Below, piece by piece: positions 17,311 to 26,768 of a stretch of DNA of 64,000 nt; position 1 is the stretch's first letter, and each line of letters opens with the position of its first letter. The translations under genes were made by a program, and so were the position numbers. Location: the NCBI RefSeq assembly GCF_001550095.1, contig NZ_LRUC01000020.1, positions 62,001-126,000 on the forward strand, in the 5' to 3' direction. Source of the stretch: Celeribacter ethanolicus. Lineage in GTDB: Bacteria; Pseudomonadota; Alphaproteobacteria; Rhodobacterales; Rhodobacteraceae. The notes under the pieces were generated by a model, which ran no database searches, was not told where the DNA came from, and saw only the letters and a list, made by a program, of their open reading frames with translations.

Positions 17311-19695
17311 ATGGAGACCCCGTTGATCCTCGATCCTTCCGGCCTTCCCTTTCGTTCTGGCCCGCCAACGGCCTCTCTCCCGCGTCGTGCCGGTGCCTAC
17401 CGGCTCGCCTCCAACGAGGAACGCCACACCGTCCAGGGCGGTGGGGCGTCTTTGCTTGAGCTGAAGCCCGGTGATCGGATCACCGTCACCAACACCGAGG
17501 GCGGCCAGCGCTGTGAAATGCTCGCAGCGCACACGGACGGCAGCGTTGACGCGAGCGTCTTGGGCTGGTCCGCTGACGCCTCCGGCGACGATCTGCGCAC
17601 CACCGTCAACAGCGCCCTGCCCGGCATGGCGCGTCTCCGTTTGGGCCTTGCGAAACGTCAGATCGATCTGGCAGGCGCCAAGACCATCGGCCTCTTTTCC
17701 ACCAACAGCCCGGCGGGCGAAGGCGTCAGCTTCACCGCGCAGGAACCGGGCTGGCTGTTGATCACCGCCCCCGCACCGGAACCCGATTTCGAGGCGCAAA
17801 ACACCGCCACGCCTTTGACCGTGACACTCACCCGAGCCGAGGCCCGCCATGAGGGCAGTTTCGTCCTCCCCGACCCGCTCGCCGACACTTTGCAAGACAT
17901 CCGCATCGCCTCCGCCACGGCCAAGGCCTATACGGTCAAAAAGGGTGAATTCATCCAGATCATGGATGTAGACGGCCGCCAATGTACCGATTTCCAATGT
18001 TTCGACGCGCGCAAGGTCGACAAGGGCATTTTCCACCCGCTCGACGTCACCACCACCCGCACAATTCAGGGCCATGCCTACCCGATGCCCGGTCTGCATT
18101 CGAAATATTTCGACCACGATCTGACGCCCTTGGTCGAAGTCGTCCAAGACACCTGCGGCCGACACGACGCCTTTGGACTGGCGTGCAACGCAAAATATTA
18201 CGACGATATCGGCTACCCCGGTCACACCAACTGTTCCGACAATTTCAACGCCGTTCTCGACCCTTACGGCATTCCCGCCCGCCCAGGCTGGATGGCCGCG
18301 AACTTCTTCTTCAACACTGCGATCGACGAACATGGCGTGATGCTGGCCGACGAACCGTGGTCCCGCCCCGGCGACTATGTGCTGCTCCGCGCCCTGACCG
18401 ATCTCGTGTGCGTGTCCTCCTCATGTCCCGATGACACCTCCGCCGCCAACGGCTGGCACCTGACCGACATTCATGTGCGCACCTATGCCGCCGAAGAACG
18501 CTTTTCCCGCGCCACCGCCTGGCGCCCGACCCCTGACGAGGACCCGATCATGACGCGTGAAAGCGGTTTTTACGATTCCTTTGCCACGATGACCCGCGAC
18601 TTTGCCGACTACAACGGGTTCTGGCTGCCTAACTCTTTCCCGGAATGCGACCCCGTGGAGAGCTACTGGGCCTGCCGCGAAGGCGTGGTGGTCATGGACC
18701 TCTCCGCGCTCAGAAAATTCGAGGTCACCGGCCCCGACGCCGAGGCGCTGATGAACTGGGTTCTGACCCGCAACGTCGAAAAACTCGCCATCGGCCAAGT
18801 CGTCTATTCCGCCATGTGCTACCCGCACGGCGGCATGATCGACGACGGCACGCTCTTCCGTCTGGGCGAACATAATTTCCGCTGGATCGGTGGCTCGGAT
18901 GAGGGCGGTGTCTGGATGCGCGAAGAGGCCAAACGCCTTGGCCTCAACGTCATGATCCGGTCTTCCACCGATCAGATGCACAACCTTGCCGTCCAAGGGC
19001 CAAAATCGCGTGATTTGATCCATGAGCTGTTCTGGACCGCACCACATCATCCTGATTTGATGGAAATGGGTTGGTTCCGCTTCACGCCCGCGCGTCTTGG
19101 TGACCACGAAGGCATTCCCGTCGTGATCTCCCGCACCGGCTACACCGGCGAGCTGGGCTATGAGATTTTCTGTCATCCGAAACACGGTGCCGAAATTTTC
19201 AAAGCGGTCTGGGAGGCCGGACAAAAAGTGGGCATGAAACCCATGGGTCTCGCCGCTCTGGACCTCGTCCGGATCGAGGCCGGGCTGGTCTTTGCCGGCT
19301 ACGATTTCTCCGATCAGACCGACCCCTTCGAGGCCGGTGTCGGCTTTACGGTGCCGCTCAAATCCAAGACTGCGGATTTCGTCGGACGTGATGCCCTGTT
19401 GCGCCGCAAGGAAACGCCCTCGCGCAAATTCGTCGGCCTTGAGATCGACGGGCAAAATGCCGTCGCGCACGGTGATTGCATCCGTATCGGCCGTGCACAG
19501 GTGGGCGAGATTTGCTCCGCCATGCGCAGCCCGCGCACGGGTCAATGGATTGCACTTGCGCGCATCGACGTGGCCCATGCCGAAGAGGGCACAGAGGTCG
19601 AGGTTGGCCAACTCGACGGCCACCTGAAACGCTACTCGGCGCGCGTCTCGCCCTTCCCCCATTATGATCCAAAAAAGGAACGCCCCCGCTCCTAA
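17311..19695 (+). CDS. tdm: trimethylamine N-oxide demethylase
   Basis: Converts trimethylamine N-oxide to dimethylamine and formaldehyde, the formaldehyde being able to pass to tetrahydrofolate. The 794-residue protein has the diagnostic fusion: an N-terminal DUF1989 domain (roughly residues 20-380) and a C-terminal GcvT folate-binding domain (roughly 410-790). The first domain holds the cysteine-rich segments GRQCTDFQCFD, DTCGRHDAF, GHTNCSDNFN and VCVSSSCPDDTS, candidates for the zinc site of this family. The second has KFEVTGPDAEALMN, YTGELGYEIFC and FAGYDFSDQTDPFEAG. No good ribosome binding site precedes the ATG at 17311, so the exact start is uncertain. It follows tmm across an intrinsic terminator. 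Confidence 0.93.
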   Translation: METPLILDPSGLPFRSGPPTASLPRRAGAYRLASNEERHTVQGGGASLLELKPGDRITVTNTEGGQRCEMLAAHTDGSVDASVLGWSADASGDDLRTTVNSALPGMARLRLGLAKRQIDLAGAKTIGLFSTNSPAGEGVSFTAQEPGWLLITAPAPEPDFEAQNTATPLTVTLTRAEARHEGSFVLPDPLADTLQDIRIASATAKAYTVKKGEFIQIMDVDGRQCTDFQCFDARKVDKGIFHPLDVTTTRTIQGHAYPMPGLHSKYFDHDLTPLVEVVQDTCGRHDAFGLACNAKYYDDIGYPGHTNCSDNFNAVLDPYGIPARPGWMAANFFFNTAIDEHGVMLADEPWSRPGDYVLLRALTDLVCVSSSCPDDTSAANGWHLTDIHVRTYAAEERFSRATAWRPTPDEDPIMTRESGFYDSFATMTRDFADYNGFWLPNSFPECDPVESYWACREGVVVMDLSALRKFEVTGPDAEALMNWVLTRNVEKLAIGQVVYSAMCYPHGGMIDDGTLFRLGEHNFRWIGGSDEGGVWMREEAKRLGLNVMIRSSTDQMHNLAVQGPKSRDLIHELFWTAPHHPDLMEMGWFRFTPARLGDHEGIPVVISRTGYTGELGYEIFCHPKHGAEIFKAVWEAGQKVGMKPMGLAALDLVRIEAGLVFAGYDFSDQTDPFEAGVGFTVPLKSKTADFVGRDALLRRKETPSRKFVGLEIDGQNAVAHGDCIRIGRAQVGEICSAMRSPRTGQWIALARIDVAHAEEGTEVEVGQLDGHLKRYSARVSPFPHYDPKKERPRS

Positions 19696-19709
19696 GCCTC
19701 AAAAACAAC

Positions 19710-19736
19710 AAACCCCGCCATATAGGCGGGGTTTTT
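19710..19736. terminator. bidirectional terminator between tdm and fdsD
   Basis: AAACCCCGCC (19710-19719) pairs with GGCGGGGTTT (19725-19734) around a five-base loop, with A-rich sequence on one side and a T run on the other. It can serve both convergent operons. Confidence 0.85.
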
Positions 19737-19766
19737 AAATGGCATTTTGATCTTTCGGTCGATCCC

Positions 19767-19970
19767 TTAGAGCGTCTGACCGGCCTCAATCACCAGAGCA
19801 TGCAAGCCTTCGCCACCCTGCCCCAGATAGGTTTTGAGCTGATTGAGCATCCGCGGCTCCCAAAAATCCTTGAGATGCGCGGCCACACCGGCGGCCTGAT
19901 CCCCGCCTGGCTGGGTCGCAAAAAAGCTCGCGATCTGATTGGCCATCAGCACCATTTTCGCATCGGTCAT
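19767..19970 (-). CDS. fdsD: formate dehydrogenase delta subunit
   Basis: A 67-residue protein of the FdsD family, found at the end of NAD-dependent molybdenum formate dehydrogenase operons (VLMANQIASFFATQPGG and HLKDFWEPRMLNQL are typical). FdsD is associated with assembly or stability of the complex. Its start overlaps the fdhD stop by four bases. Confidence 0.9.
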   Translation of the reverse strand: MTDAKMVLMANQIASFFATQPGGDQAAGVAAHLKDFWEPRMLNQLKTYLGQGGEGLHALVIEAGQTL

Positions 19971-20698
19971 GCGCAGTGTTCCTTTTCATCCGTATAGGCC
20001 ACCACCGCCTCGCGGCGCAGCACCATCAAAGTCAGTCCTGTGTCTTGTGCCAGCTCCACCGCCGCGCGTGTCGGCGAGGACAGAGCGAAGAGCCCGGAAA
20101 TCCCGGCACGCACGCATTTTTGCACCAGATCGACGGAAAGCCGCGAGGTGATGATCACCGCGCCTTGGCTCACATCCGTTCCGGCAAGTGTGCCAATCAA
20201 CTTGTCGAGCGCATTGTGCCGCCCGACGTCTTCGCGCAAGGCAATGAGCCCGTCGGAGGTAAAGAACCCGGCGGCGTGCATCGCGCCCACCTGATCACGA
20301 CGCTTTTGTCCAGCATTCAGCGCATCCAACGCGGCGCGGGCATGGGTTTCCAACCCCGACGCCATCGGCGTCACCGTCCCCGGAAAGGCGGTCGCTTCAT
20401 CCAGGCTCTCAATCCCGCACAACCCACAGCCCATCGGTCCGACAGAAGCCCGCCGCCGCGCATCCATCGCCGCCGAGCGGTCCTCGGGAATGCGCCCGCG
20501 CACCTCATAGCCGTGAGCATGTTTGATCGCCGATATTTCGGTGACATCTGAGGCCACGGAGACGATTCCCTCGGACACAGCAAACCCGGTCAAAAACTCA
20601 GGTAAATCAAAGGGCGACGCCATCATGACAGCCGCCGTCGAGCCGTTATACACGAGCGCGACGGGGGCTTCTTCAGGGAGGGCGTCGACCGTGGTCAT
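19967..20698 (-). CDS. fdhD: formate dehydrogenase accessory sulfurtransferase
   Basis: FdhD (FdsC) brings sulfur from a cysteine desulfurase to the bis-MGD molybdenum cofactor of FdsA, without which formate dehydrogenase is inactive. The paired cysteines are in GPMGCGLCGIESL and the cofactor-binding loop is visible at REDVGRHNALDKLIG. At 243 residues it is slightly shorter than the usual 260-280. It overlaps fdsA and fdsD by four bases each, so it is made in step with its client. Confidence 0.93.
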   Translation of the reverse strand: MTTVDALPEEAPVALVYNGSTAAVMMASPFDLPEFLTGFAVSEGIVSVASDVTEISAIKHAHGYEVRGRIPEDRSAAMDARRRASVGPMGCGLCGIESLDEATAFPGTVTPMASGLETHARAALDALNAGQKRRDQVGAMHAAGFFTSDGLIALREDVGRHNALDKLIGTLAGTDVSQGAVIITSRLSVDLVQKCVRAGISGLFALSSPTRAAVELAQDTGLTLMVLRREAVVAYTDEKEHCA

Positions 20699-23619
20699 TC
20701 AGCGGCCTCGATCCGGCGCGATTGCTCGGCCTGCGCGTTGTAGCGCTCCTGCCATTCGCTTGGTCCATTGGAAGGCGACACCTGCACTGCCGTCACCTTG
20801 TATTCCGGGCAGTTCGTTGCCCAGTCGGAGTAATCCGTGGTGATGACATTGGCCTGCGTGTCCGGGTGGTGGAAGGTGGTGTAGACCACGCCGGGGCTGA
20901 CCCGATCAGTGATCTTGACCCGCAGAGACGTCTCGCCAGAGCGCGACGCCAGCCGCACCCAGTCGCCATCGCGCAGGCCGCGATTTTCGGCGTCATGCGG
21001 GTGGATTTCCAACACGTCCTGATCGTGCCAGACGGAGTTCTCCGTCCGCCGCGTCTGGGCACCCACGTTATACTGGCTGAGGATGCGACCCGTGGTGAGC
21101 AAGAGCGGGAAACGCGGCCCGGATTTCTCGTCCGTGGCGATATACTCGGTGACGATGAACCGCCCCTTGCCGCGCACGAAACCGTCGACATGCATCAACG
21201 GCGTGCCGTCCGGGTGGTCCTCGTTACAGGGCCATTGCACGGAGCCTTTCTCTTCGAGCACCGTGTAATCGACGCCCGCGAAGGAAGGCGTGGTCGCGGC
21301 GATCTCCGCCATGATTTCCGCAGGATGCGCGTAGGACCAGGGCTTGCCAACGGTCTCTTTGAGAACCGCATTGGCGAGCAGTTGGGTGACTTCCCAATCC
21401 TCATAGCCGTTCTTCGGCGCCATCACTTTACGCACGCGGTTGATGCGGCGCTCGGCGTTGGTGAATGTGCCTTCTTTTTCCAAAAAGCTCGATCCGGGCA
21501 GGAAAACATGTGCGTAATTTGCAGTCTCGTTTAGGAACAGATCATGCACGATGACGCATTCCATGGCGGCAAGACCGGCGGCTACATGTTTGGTGTCCGG
21601 GTCGGATTGCAGGATGTCTTCGCCCTGACAATAGAGTCCTTTGAAGGTACCGTCGACCGCCGCGTCCAACATATTCGGGATGCGCAGACCGGGTTCTGCG
21701 TCCAGTTCGACGCCCCAGGTGTCTTCGAAAATCTTGCGCACTTCCGGCTGTTTCACATGGCGATAACCCGGCAGTTCGTGCGGGAAAGAGCCCATGTCGC
21801 AGGAGCCCTGCACGTTGTTCTGACCGCGCAGCGGGTTCACACCGACGCCTTCGCGGCCGATGTTGCCGGTCATCATCGCGAGGTTGGCGATGGCCATGAC
21901 CGTGGTCGAGCCTTGCGAATGTTCCGTCACGCCGAGGCCGTAATAGATCGCGCCGTTGCCGCCCTGCGCATAGGCGCGCGCGGCTTCGCGGAGTTTGGCG
22001 GCAGGCACGCCGGTGAGCGCTTCGGTCGCCTCCGGCGAATGACGCTCGTCGGAGATGAAAGCCTTGTAATCTTCCCAGGCGTCGACGTCACAGCGTTCCG
22101 CGATGAAGGTCTCATCATAGAGCCCTTCGGTCACGATCACATGACCCAGCGCAGAGACCACAGCGACGTTGGTGCCGGGCTTGAGCGGCAAGTGATGCGA
22201 CTCGTTCAGGTGCGGGGTTTCCAAGAGATCGATGCGACGCGGGTCGATCACGATCAGCTTGGCCCCTTCGCGCAGACGTTTGCGCAGGCGTGAGGCAAAG
22301 ACCGGGTGCCCATCCGTCGGATTCGCCCCGATCACCACGACGACGTCGGACTTTTCAACCGAGTCGAAATCCTGCGTGCCCGCCGAGGTGCCGAAGGTCT
22401 GGCCAAGACCATAACCGGTCGGCGAATGGCACACGCGCGCGCAAGTGTCGGTGTTGTTGTTGCCAAAGACAGCGCGGGTGAGTTTCTGAACGAGGTAGGT
22501 TTCCTCGTTGGTGCAACGCGACGAGGTGATGACGCCGATGCTCTTCTGACCGTATTTCTGTTGCAGGCCGACGAGTTTCTTCGCCGCGAAAGACAGCGCC
22601 TCGTTCCAGGACACTTCGCGCCACGGCTGATCGACGCTCTCGCGCACCATCGGGCTCAAAATACGGTCCTTATGGGTGGCATATCCGTAAGCAAATCTGC
22701 CTTTCACACAGGAATGACCCCGGTTCGCCTTGCCGTGTTTATAGGGCACCATGCGCACCAATTGATCGCCCTGCATCTCCGCTTTGAAGCTACAGCCCAC
22801 GCCACAATAGGCACAGGTGGTCACGACGGAACGGTCCGGCGTGCCCATCTCGATCACGGATTTTTCTTGCAAAGTCGCGGTCGGGCAGGCCTGAACACAG
22901 GCGCCACAGGACACACAGTCGGAAGCCAAGAAATTCTCCGCGCCCACGGCCACGCGGCTGTCAAAGCCACGGCCCTCGATGGTCAGAGCAAAGGTCCCCT
23001 GCACCTCTTCGCAGGCCCGCACACAGCGGTTGCAGACGATGCATTTCGACGGATCGTAGGAGAAATAGGGGTTGCTATCGTCTTTGGACAACCATTCGGG
23101 ATTGGCCTCGCCCGACGTATTGCGCGCTTCGAAATGGTTCGCGAGCGGCGCGTTTTTCGGCGCCTCATAGCGCACATCGCGCAGGCCGACGGCGCCCGCC
23201 ATATCCTGCAATTCGCAATCGCCATTCGCCGAACAGGTCAGGCAATCGAGCGGGTGATCGGAGATATAAAGCTCCATTACGCCCTTGCGAATGCGGCGCA
23301 GTTTGTCGGTCTGGGTGTGGACTTTCATCCCGGCATGCACGGGCGTCGTACAGGACGCAGGAGTGCCACGGCGGCCTTCGATTTCGACCGCGCAGAGACG
23401 GCAGGAGCCGAAAGCCTCAAGGCTGTCGGTGGCGCAAAGCTTCGGCACCTGAATGCCCAGTTCAGAGGCCGCGCGCATCACGGAGGTCCCCTCCGGCACG
23501 GTGATCTCCATACCGTCGATGGTCAGCGTGACCGGCTTGCCCATCTTGGCGGGGGTGCCGCGGTCTATGTCGTCCTGAATGCCGGTCCCATTTTCCCAGG
23601 GAATGATGAAATCTTTCAT
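20695..23619 (-). CDS. fdsA: NAD-dependent formate dehydrogenase alpha subunit
   Basis: The 974-residue molybdenum subunit that oxidises formate to CO2. N-terminal to C-terminal it shows a 2Fe-2S domain (CATDSLEAFGSCRLCAVEIEG region), a His-Cys3 cluster region, two ferredoxin-type 4Fe-4S motifs (CIVCNRCVRACEEV and CVSCGACVQACPTATL), the 4Fe-4S motif before the molybdopterin domain (CAYCGVGCSF), and the catalytic molybdenum-ligand cysteine in DTCARVCHSPT. The last domain is a molydopterin dinucleotide-binding fold. Electrons pass to FdsB. All five fds genes overlap by four bases, which indicates strict translational coupling. Confidence 0.95.
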   Translation of the reverse strand: MKDFIIPWENGTGIQDDIDRGTPAKMGKPVTLTIDGMEITVPEGTSVMRAASELGIQVPKLCATDSLEAFGSCRLCAVEIEGRRGTPASCTTPVHAGMKVHTQTDKLRRIRKGVMELYISDHPLDCLTCSANGDCELQDMAGAVGLRDVRYEAPKNAPLANHFEARNTSGEANPEWLSKDDSNPYFSYDPSKCIVCNRCVRACEEVQGTFALTIEGRGFDSRVAVGAENFLASDCVSCGACVQACPTATLQEKSVIEMGTPDRSVVTTCAYCGVGCSFKAEMQGDQLVRMVPYKHGKANRGHSCVKGRFAYGYATHKDRILSPMVRESVDQPWREVSWNEALSFAAKKLVGLQQKYGQKSIGVITSSRCTNEETYLVQKLTRAVFGNNNTDTCARVCHSPTGYGLGQTFGTSAGTQDFDSVEKSDVVVVIGANPTDGHPVFASRLRKRLREGAKLIVIDPRRIDLLETPHLNESHHLPLKPGTNVAVVSALGHVIVTEGLYDETFIAERCDVDAWEDYKAFISDERHSPEATEALTGVPAAKLREAARAYAQGGNGAIYYGLGVTEHSQGSTTVMAIANLAMMTGNIGREGVGVNPLRGQNNVQGSCDMGSFPHELPGYRHVKQPEVRKIFEDTWGVELDAEPGLRIPNMLDAAVDGTFKGLYCQGEDILQSDPDTKHVAAGLAAMECVIVHDLFLNETANYAHVFLPGSSFLEKEGTFTNAERRINRVRKVMAPKNGYEDWEVTQLLANAVLKETVGKPWSYAHPAEIMAEIAATTPSFAGVDYTVLEEKGSVQWPCNEDHPDGTPLMHVDGFVRGKGRFIVTEYIATDEKSGPRFPLLLTTGRILSQYNVGAQTRRTENSVWHDQDVLEIHPHDAENRGLRDGDWVRLASRSGETSLRVKITDRVSPGVVYTTFHHPDTQANVITTDYSDWATNCPEYKVTAVQVSPSNGPSEWQERYNAQAEQSRRIEAAE

Positions 23620-25142
23620 TCTGCGGCCTCCTTCTGAGCGGTGTTGGGCGCGAATTCTTCGGGGAAATGGCGCAGTGCGGAGAGCACCGGATAGGGCGTG
23701 AAGCCGCCCAGCGCGCAGAGCGAGCCGTCGGTCATAACTTCGCAGAGGTCTTCGAGCAGAGGAATGGCGCTGGCGTCGCCCTCTTTGATGCGGTCAATCG
23801 TTTCCACACCACGCACCGCGCCGATGCGGCAAGGCGTGCATTTGCCACAGCTCTCCACCGCGCAGAATTCCATCGCGAACCGCGCCATGGCAAGCATGTC
23901 CGCCGTGTCGTCAAACACCACGATGCCAGCATGTCCAATCAGCGCCTTTTGCCCATCGAACTCTTCGTAGCCAAAGGGCGTATCGAATTGATCCGTATGC
24001 AGATAGGCCCCCAAAGGCCCGCCAACCTGCACCGCCTTGACCGGACGCCCGGAGGCAGTGCCGCCCGCGACCTCGTTGACCAGCGTGCCGAGCGGCATGC
24101 CGAATGCGGTCTCGAACAGCCCGCCGAATTTCACATTGCCCGCGATCTGGATCGGCATGGTGCCTTTCGAGCGACCGAGGCCGAAATTGGCGTAATGTTC
24201 GGCGCCCTTGGCGAAAATCACCGGAACGGTCGCCAGAGAGATCACGTTGTTCACCACAGTCGGACGCCCCAAGAAACCCTCGAGCGCCGGAAGCGGCGGC
24301 TTGGCGCGGACCACGCCGCGTTTGCCTTCGAGCGAGTTGAGAAGCGAGGTTTCCTCGCCACAAACATAGGCGCCCGCACCGACGCGGACCTCCATGTCAA
24401 AGGCGCGACCACAGCCCAGCACATTGGGGCCCAGCACTCCTGCGGCCCGTGCAATTTCAATCGCCTGCCGCATCACGGCGACCGCATCCGGGTATTCGGA
24501 GCGGGTGTAGACGTAGCCTTTGGTGGCGCCACATCCCAAACCCGCGATGGCCATGCCTTCGATCAGTGTGAAGGGATCGCCCTCCATGATCATCCGGTCG
24601 GCAAAAGTGCCGCTGTCGCCCTCGTCGGCGTTGCAGACGATGTATTTCTGCGGCGCATGGGCAAGGCGCACCGTGTCCCATTTGATGCCGGTCGGGAACC
24701 CCGCACCGCCACGGCCACGCAAGCCAGAGGTTTTCACCTCGTCAATGATCGCGTCTTGGCTCATGCCAATCGCACGCTTCAGACCTTCGAGACCGCCATG
24801 CGCCTCATAATCATCCAAAGACAGCGGGTCGATCACACCGCAGCGCTCAAAGGTCAGGCGGGTCTGACGGGCAAAGAACGGGATGTCCTCGACCGTGCCC
24901 AGCGTCTCAATCTGACCGTCCAGAAGGGCGGCGACATCTTCCTCGGCAATCGGCCCATAAGCCAGACGCTCTCCGTCTTTTTCGATCTCGACCAGCGGCT
25001 CCAGCCAGATCATGCCACGGGTGCCGTTGCGCACGATCTCCGCTTCGAGCCCGCGCGCGGCGATCTCTTGCGTCAGTTTTGCGGCCACCTCATCGGCGCC
25101 GAGCGCCTTGGCGGCGCTGTCCATGGGGACGTAAATCTTCAT
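23616..25142 (-). CDS. fdsB: NAD-dependent formate dehydrogenase beta subunit
   Basis: The diaphorase subunit, 508 residues, that passes electrons from FdsA to NAD. It resembles complex I NuoF with an N-terminal thioredoxin-like extension. Motifs are the NAD/FMN-binding GRGGAGFPTGIKWD, NADEGDSGTFADR and GAGAYVCGEETSLLNSLEG, and the C-terminal 4Fe-4S motif SCGKCTPCRIG. It lies between fdsG and fdsA with four-base overlaps. Confidence 0.95.
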   Translation of the reverse strand: MKIYVPMDSAAKALGADEVAAKLTQEIAARGLEAEIVRNGTRGMIWLEPLVEIEKDGERLAYGPIAEEDVAALLDGQIETLGTVEDIPFFARQTRLTFERCGVIDPLSLDDYEAHGGLEGLKRAIGMSQDAIIDEVKTSGLRGRGGAGFPTGIKWDTVRLAHAPQKYIVCNADEGDSGTFADRMIMEGDPFTLIEGMAIAGLGCGATKGYVYTRSEYPDAVAVMRQAIEIARAAGVLGPNVLGCGRAFDMEVRVGAGAYVCGEETSLLNSLEGKRGVVRAKPPLPALEGFLGRPTVVNNVISLATVPVIFAKGAEHYANFGLGRSKGTMPIQIAGNVKFGGLFETAFGMPLGTLVNEVAGGTASGRPVKAVQVGGPLGAYLHTDQFDTPFGYEEFDGQKALIGHAGIVVFDDTADMLAMARFAMEFCAVESCGKCTPCRIGAVRGVETIDRIKEGDASAIPLLEDLCEVMTDGSLCALGGFTPYPVLSALRHFPEEFAPNTAQKEAAE

Positions 25143-25639
25143 GCCGACACTCCAATATTCTTGGCCGACAGAGCTTTTTCAACGCGGACTTCATCAGCGC
25201 GTGCGATCAGTTTTTCGTCCACCATCGCGGCGGGGGCACAGGCGCAGAGGCCCAAACAATAGACCGGCTCCACCGTCAGCTTGCCGTCCGGCGTGGTGCC
25301 ATGCCAGTCCAGACCGAGTTTCTCCAAAAGCCGCTCCGCCAGAGCCGTGCCGCCCATCGACTGACAGGCCTCCGCCCGGCAGATTTTCAGCACATGCTTG
25401 CCAGCGGGCTTTTCGCGGAAATCGTGATAGAAGGAAATCACGCCCTTGAGCTCAGCCCGCGTGATCGTCAGCGCTTTGCAGAGCGGGGCATGCGCCGCCT
25501 CGTGAATCACCCCGAACTCCTCCTGCAACGCGTGCAGCATGGGCAAAAGCGGTCCTTCGAGATGGGCGTGCCCCTCAATAATTTGCGAGATGATCTCCGC
25601 AATAGCCCCGTCATCTTGCGGGGAGCTGGCTGGCGTCAT
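25139..25639 (-). CDS. fdsG: NAD-dependent formate dehydrogenase gamma subunit
   Basis: A 166-residue NuoE-like protein with a thioredoxin-fold 2Fe-2S site formed by cysteines in CRAEACQSMGG and CLGLCACAPA. It shuttles electrons in the Fds complex. The start at 25639 (MTPASSPQDDG) has AGAGG upstream; the frame extends 20 codons further into the promoter region. It is the first gene of fdsGBA-fdhD-fdsD. Confidence 0.92.
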   Translation of the reverse strand: MTPASSPQDDGAIAEIISQIIEGHAHLEGPLLPMLHALQEEFGVIHEAAHAPLCKALTITRAELKGVISFYHDFREKPAGKHVLKICRAEACQSMGGTALAERLLEKLGLDWHGTTPDGKLTVEPVYCLGLCACAPAAMVDEKLIARADEVRVEKALSAKNIGVSA

Positions 25640-25726
25640 GGCTGACCTCTTCGGATACGACCGTATACATTTTCCCCATGAGAGCACGGCATACATCACG
25701 AAATCAATATCGCTAAACCGTCAAAC

Positions 25727-25743
25727 GATAGTCAAATCCTATC
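25727..25743. promoter_or_regulatory. LysR-type operator before the fds operon
   Basis: GATAG-N7-CTATC, an exact ATAG-N7-CTAT LysR box, lies about 90 bases upstream of fdsG and overlaps the stop codon of the LysR gene. A related dyad, CGATA...TATCG, sits at 26659-26677 before that LysR gene. Confidence 0.55.
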
Positions 25744-26629
25744 AAACAAGATCCGACACGCGCCCCGCTTCGGCCAGCAAAGCGGCCAAAACCGGTGTAT
25801 TGGGATCACGGTGCGGCGCAATCAGGCCAACACGGTGCCCGACCTCGCCGCCAGAGAGCGGAATGAGGTCCAGAGGCTTGCCTTCCGTCAAAAACCGCGC
25901 GATGCCTTCTGGCAGGACAGTGACCCAGCCGCCGCTCTGTACATGGGCGATCAGCACCACGGTGGAATTCGATTCGGCGCCCACCTGCGGCACCACGCCA
26001 GAGGCGCTCAGGTTTCGGTCGATGATGCGCCGGTTCTGCATCTCCGGCGACAAAAGGCACATCGGCACCCCGTCGAGATCGCTCCAATCCACCGACCTGC
26101 GCCCCGCAAACACGCCGCCCTCGGCACTCACCACCATGTAGCGCTCCTCGTACAGAGGCACGGCACTGACCCGACCCAGAGGTTCGTTGTCGAGATAGGT
26201 GAGCCCGGCGTCCGTCTCGAGATCGTCCAGCATGGTGAGGATTTGCGACGAAGGGCGCGACAGGATCGTCAGTTTGACATTGGGATGCGCCGCGCTGAAC
26301 ACCGCCGAAATCCGCGCGGCCCAGGTGAGCGCCGTCGGGATCGCGGCGAGACGCAGCTGGCCCGACAACCCGTGTCGCGTTGCCCGCATTTCATCGCGAA
26401 GCTGGCGACTGTCGGCGACGATCTTGCGCGCCCACACGAGCGCGCGTTGCCCCTCCGGCGTCAATCCGCCGAAACGCGTACCGCGAAAGATGAGTTGCAC
26501 GCCTAATTGGTCCTCAAGCTGCTTGATCCCCGCCGAAAGGCTCGGCTGGGTGATCCCAAGCGAGAGCGCCGCACGGCCGAAATGGCCCTCCTTGGCGACG
26601 GCGATGAACATTTCGAGCTTGTTGAGCAT
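25742..26629 (-). CDS. LysR family regulator, probably of fds
   Basis: A 295-residue LysR protein with an N-terminal winged helix (FIAVAKEGHFGRAALSLGITQPSLSAGIKQLEDQLG) and a periplasmic-binding-like effector domain. The start at 26629 is preferred because AGG lies nine bases upstream and because a longer start at 26668 would place coding sequence across an inverted repeat that looks like its own operator. It lies directly upstream of the fds operon on the same strand and is divergent from tex. Several bacteria have a LysR regulator at this place in fds operons; control by formate or molybdate state is inferred. Confidence 0.87.
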   Translation of the reverse strand: MLNKLEMFIAVAKEGHFGRAALSLGITQPSLSAGIKQLEDQLGVQLIFRGTRFGGLTPEGQRALVWARKIVADSRQLRDEMRATRHGLSGQLRLAAIPTALTWAARISAVFSAAHPNVKLTILSRPSSQILTMLDDLETDAGLTYLDNEPLGRVSAVPLYEERYMVVSAEGGVFAGRRSVDWSDLDGVPMCLLSPEMQNRRIIDRNLSASGVVPQVGAESNSTVVLIAHVQSGGWVTVLPEGIARFLTEGKPLDLIPLSGGEVGHRVGLIAPHRDPNTPVLAALLAEAGRVSDLV

Positions 26630-26658
26630 GGCGAAAACCTGATCGAAGAGGTGCATTA

Positions 26659-26677
26659 CGATAGGCATATCATATCG
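26659..26677. promoter_or_regulatory. candidate LysR autoregulatory site
   Basis: CGATA (26659-26663) and TATCG (26673-26677) form a dyad with an ATAG-N7-ATAT core in the divergent LysR-tex promoter region. It resembles the ATAG-N7-CTAT site before fdsG. Confidence 0.45.
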
Positions 26678-26768
26678 ACTGTGGAGAGGTCACGTTTCCG
26701 CTCGATCTCTCCTCTTGGCGAGGCTCACGGGGCGGGCTAAGACTGACCTCCCGACAGGAGGACCAGAT

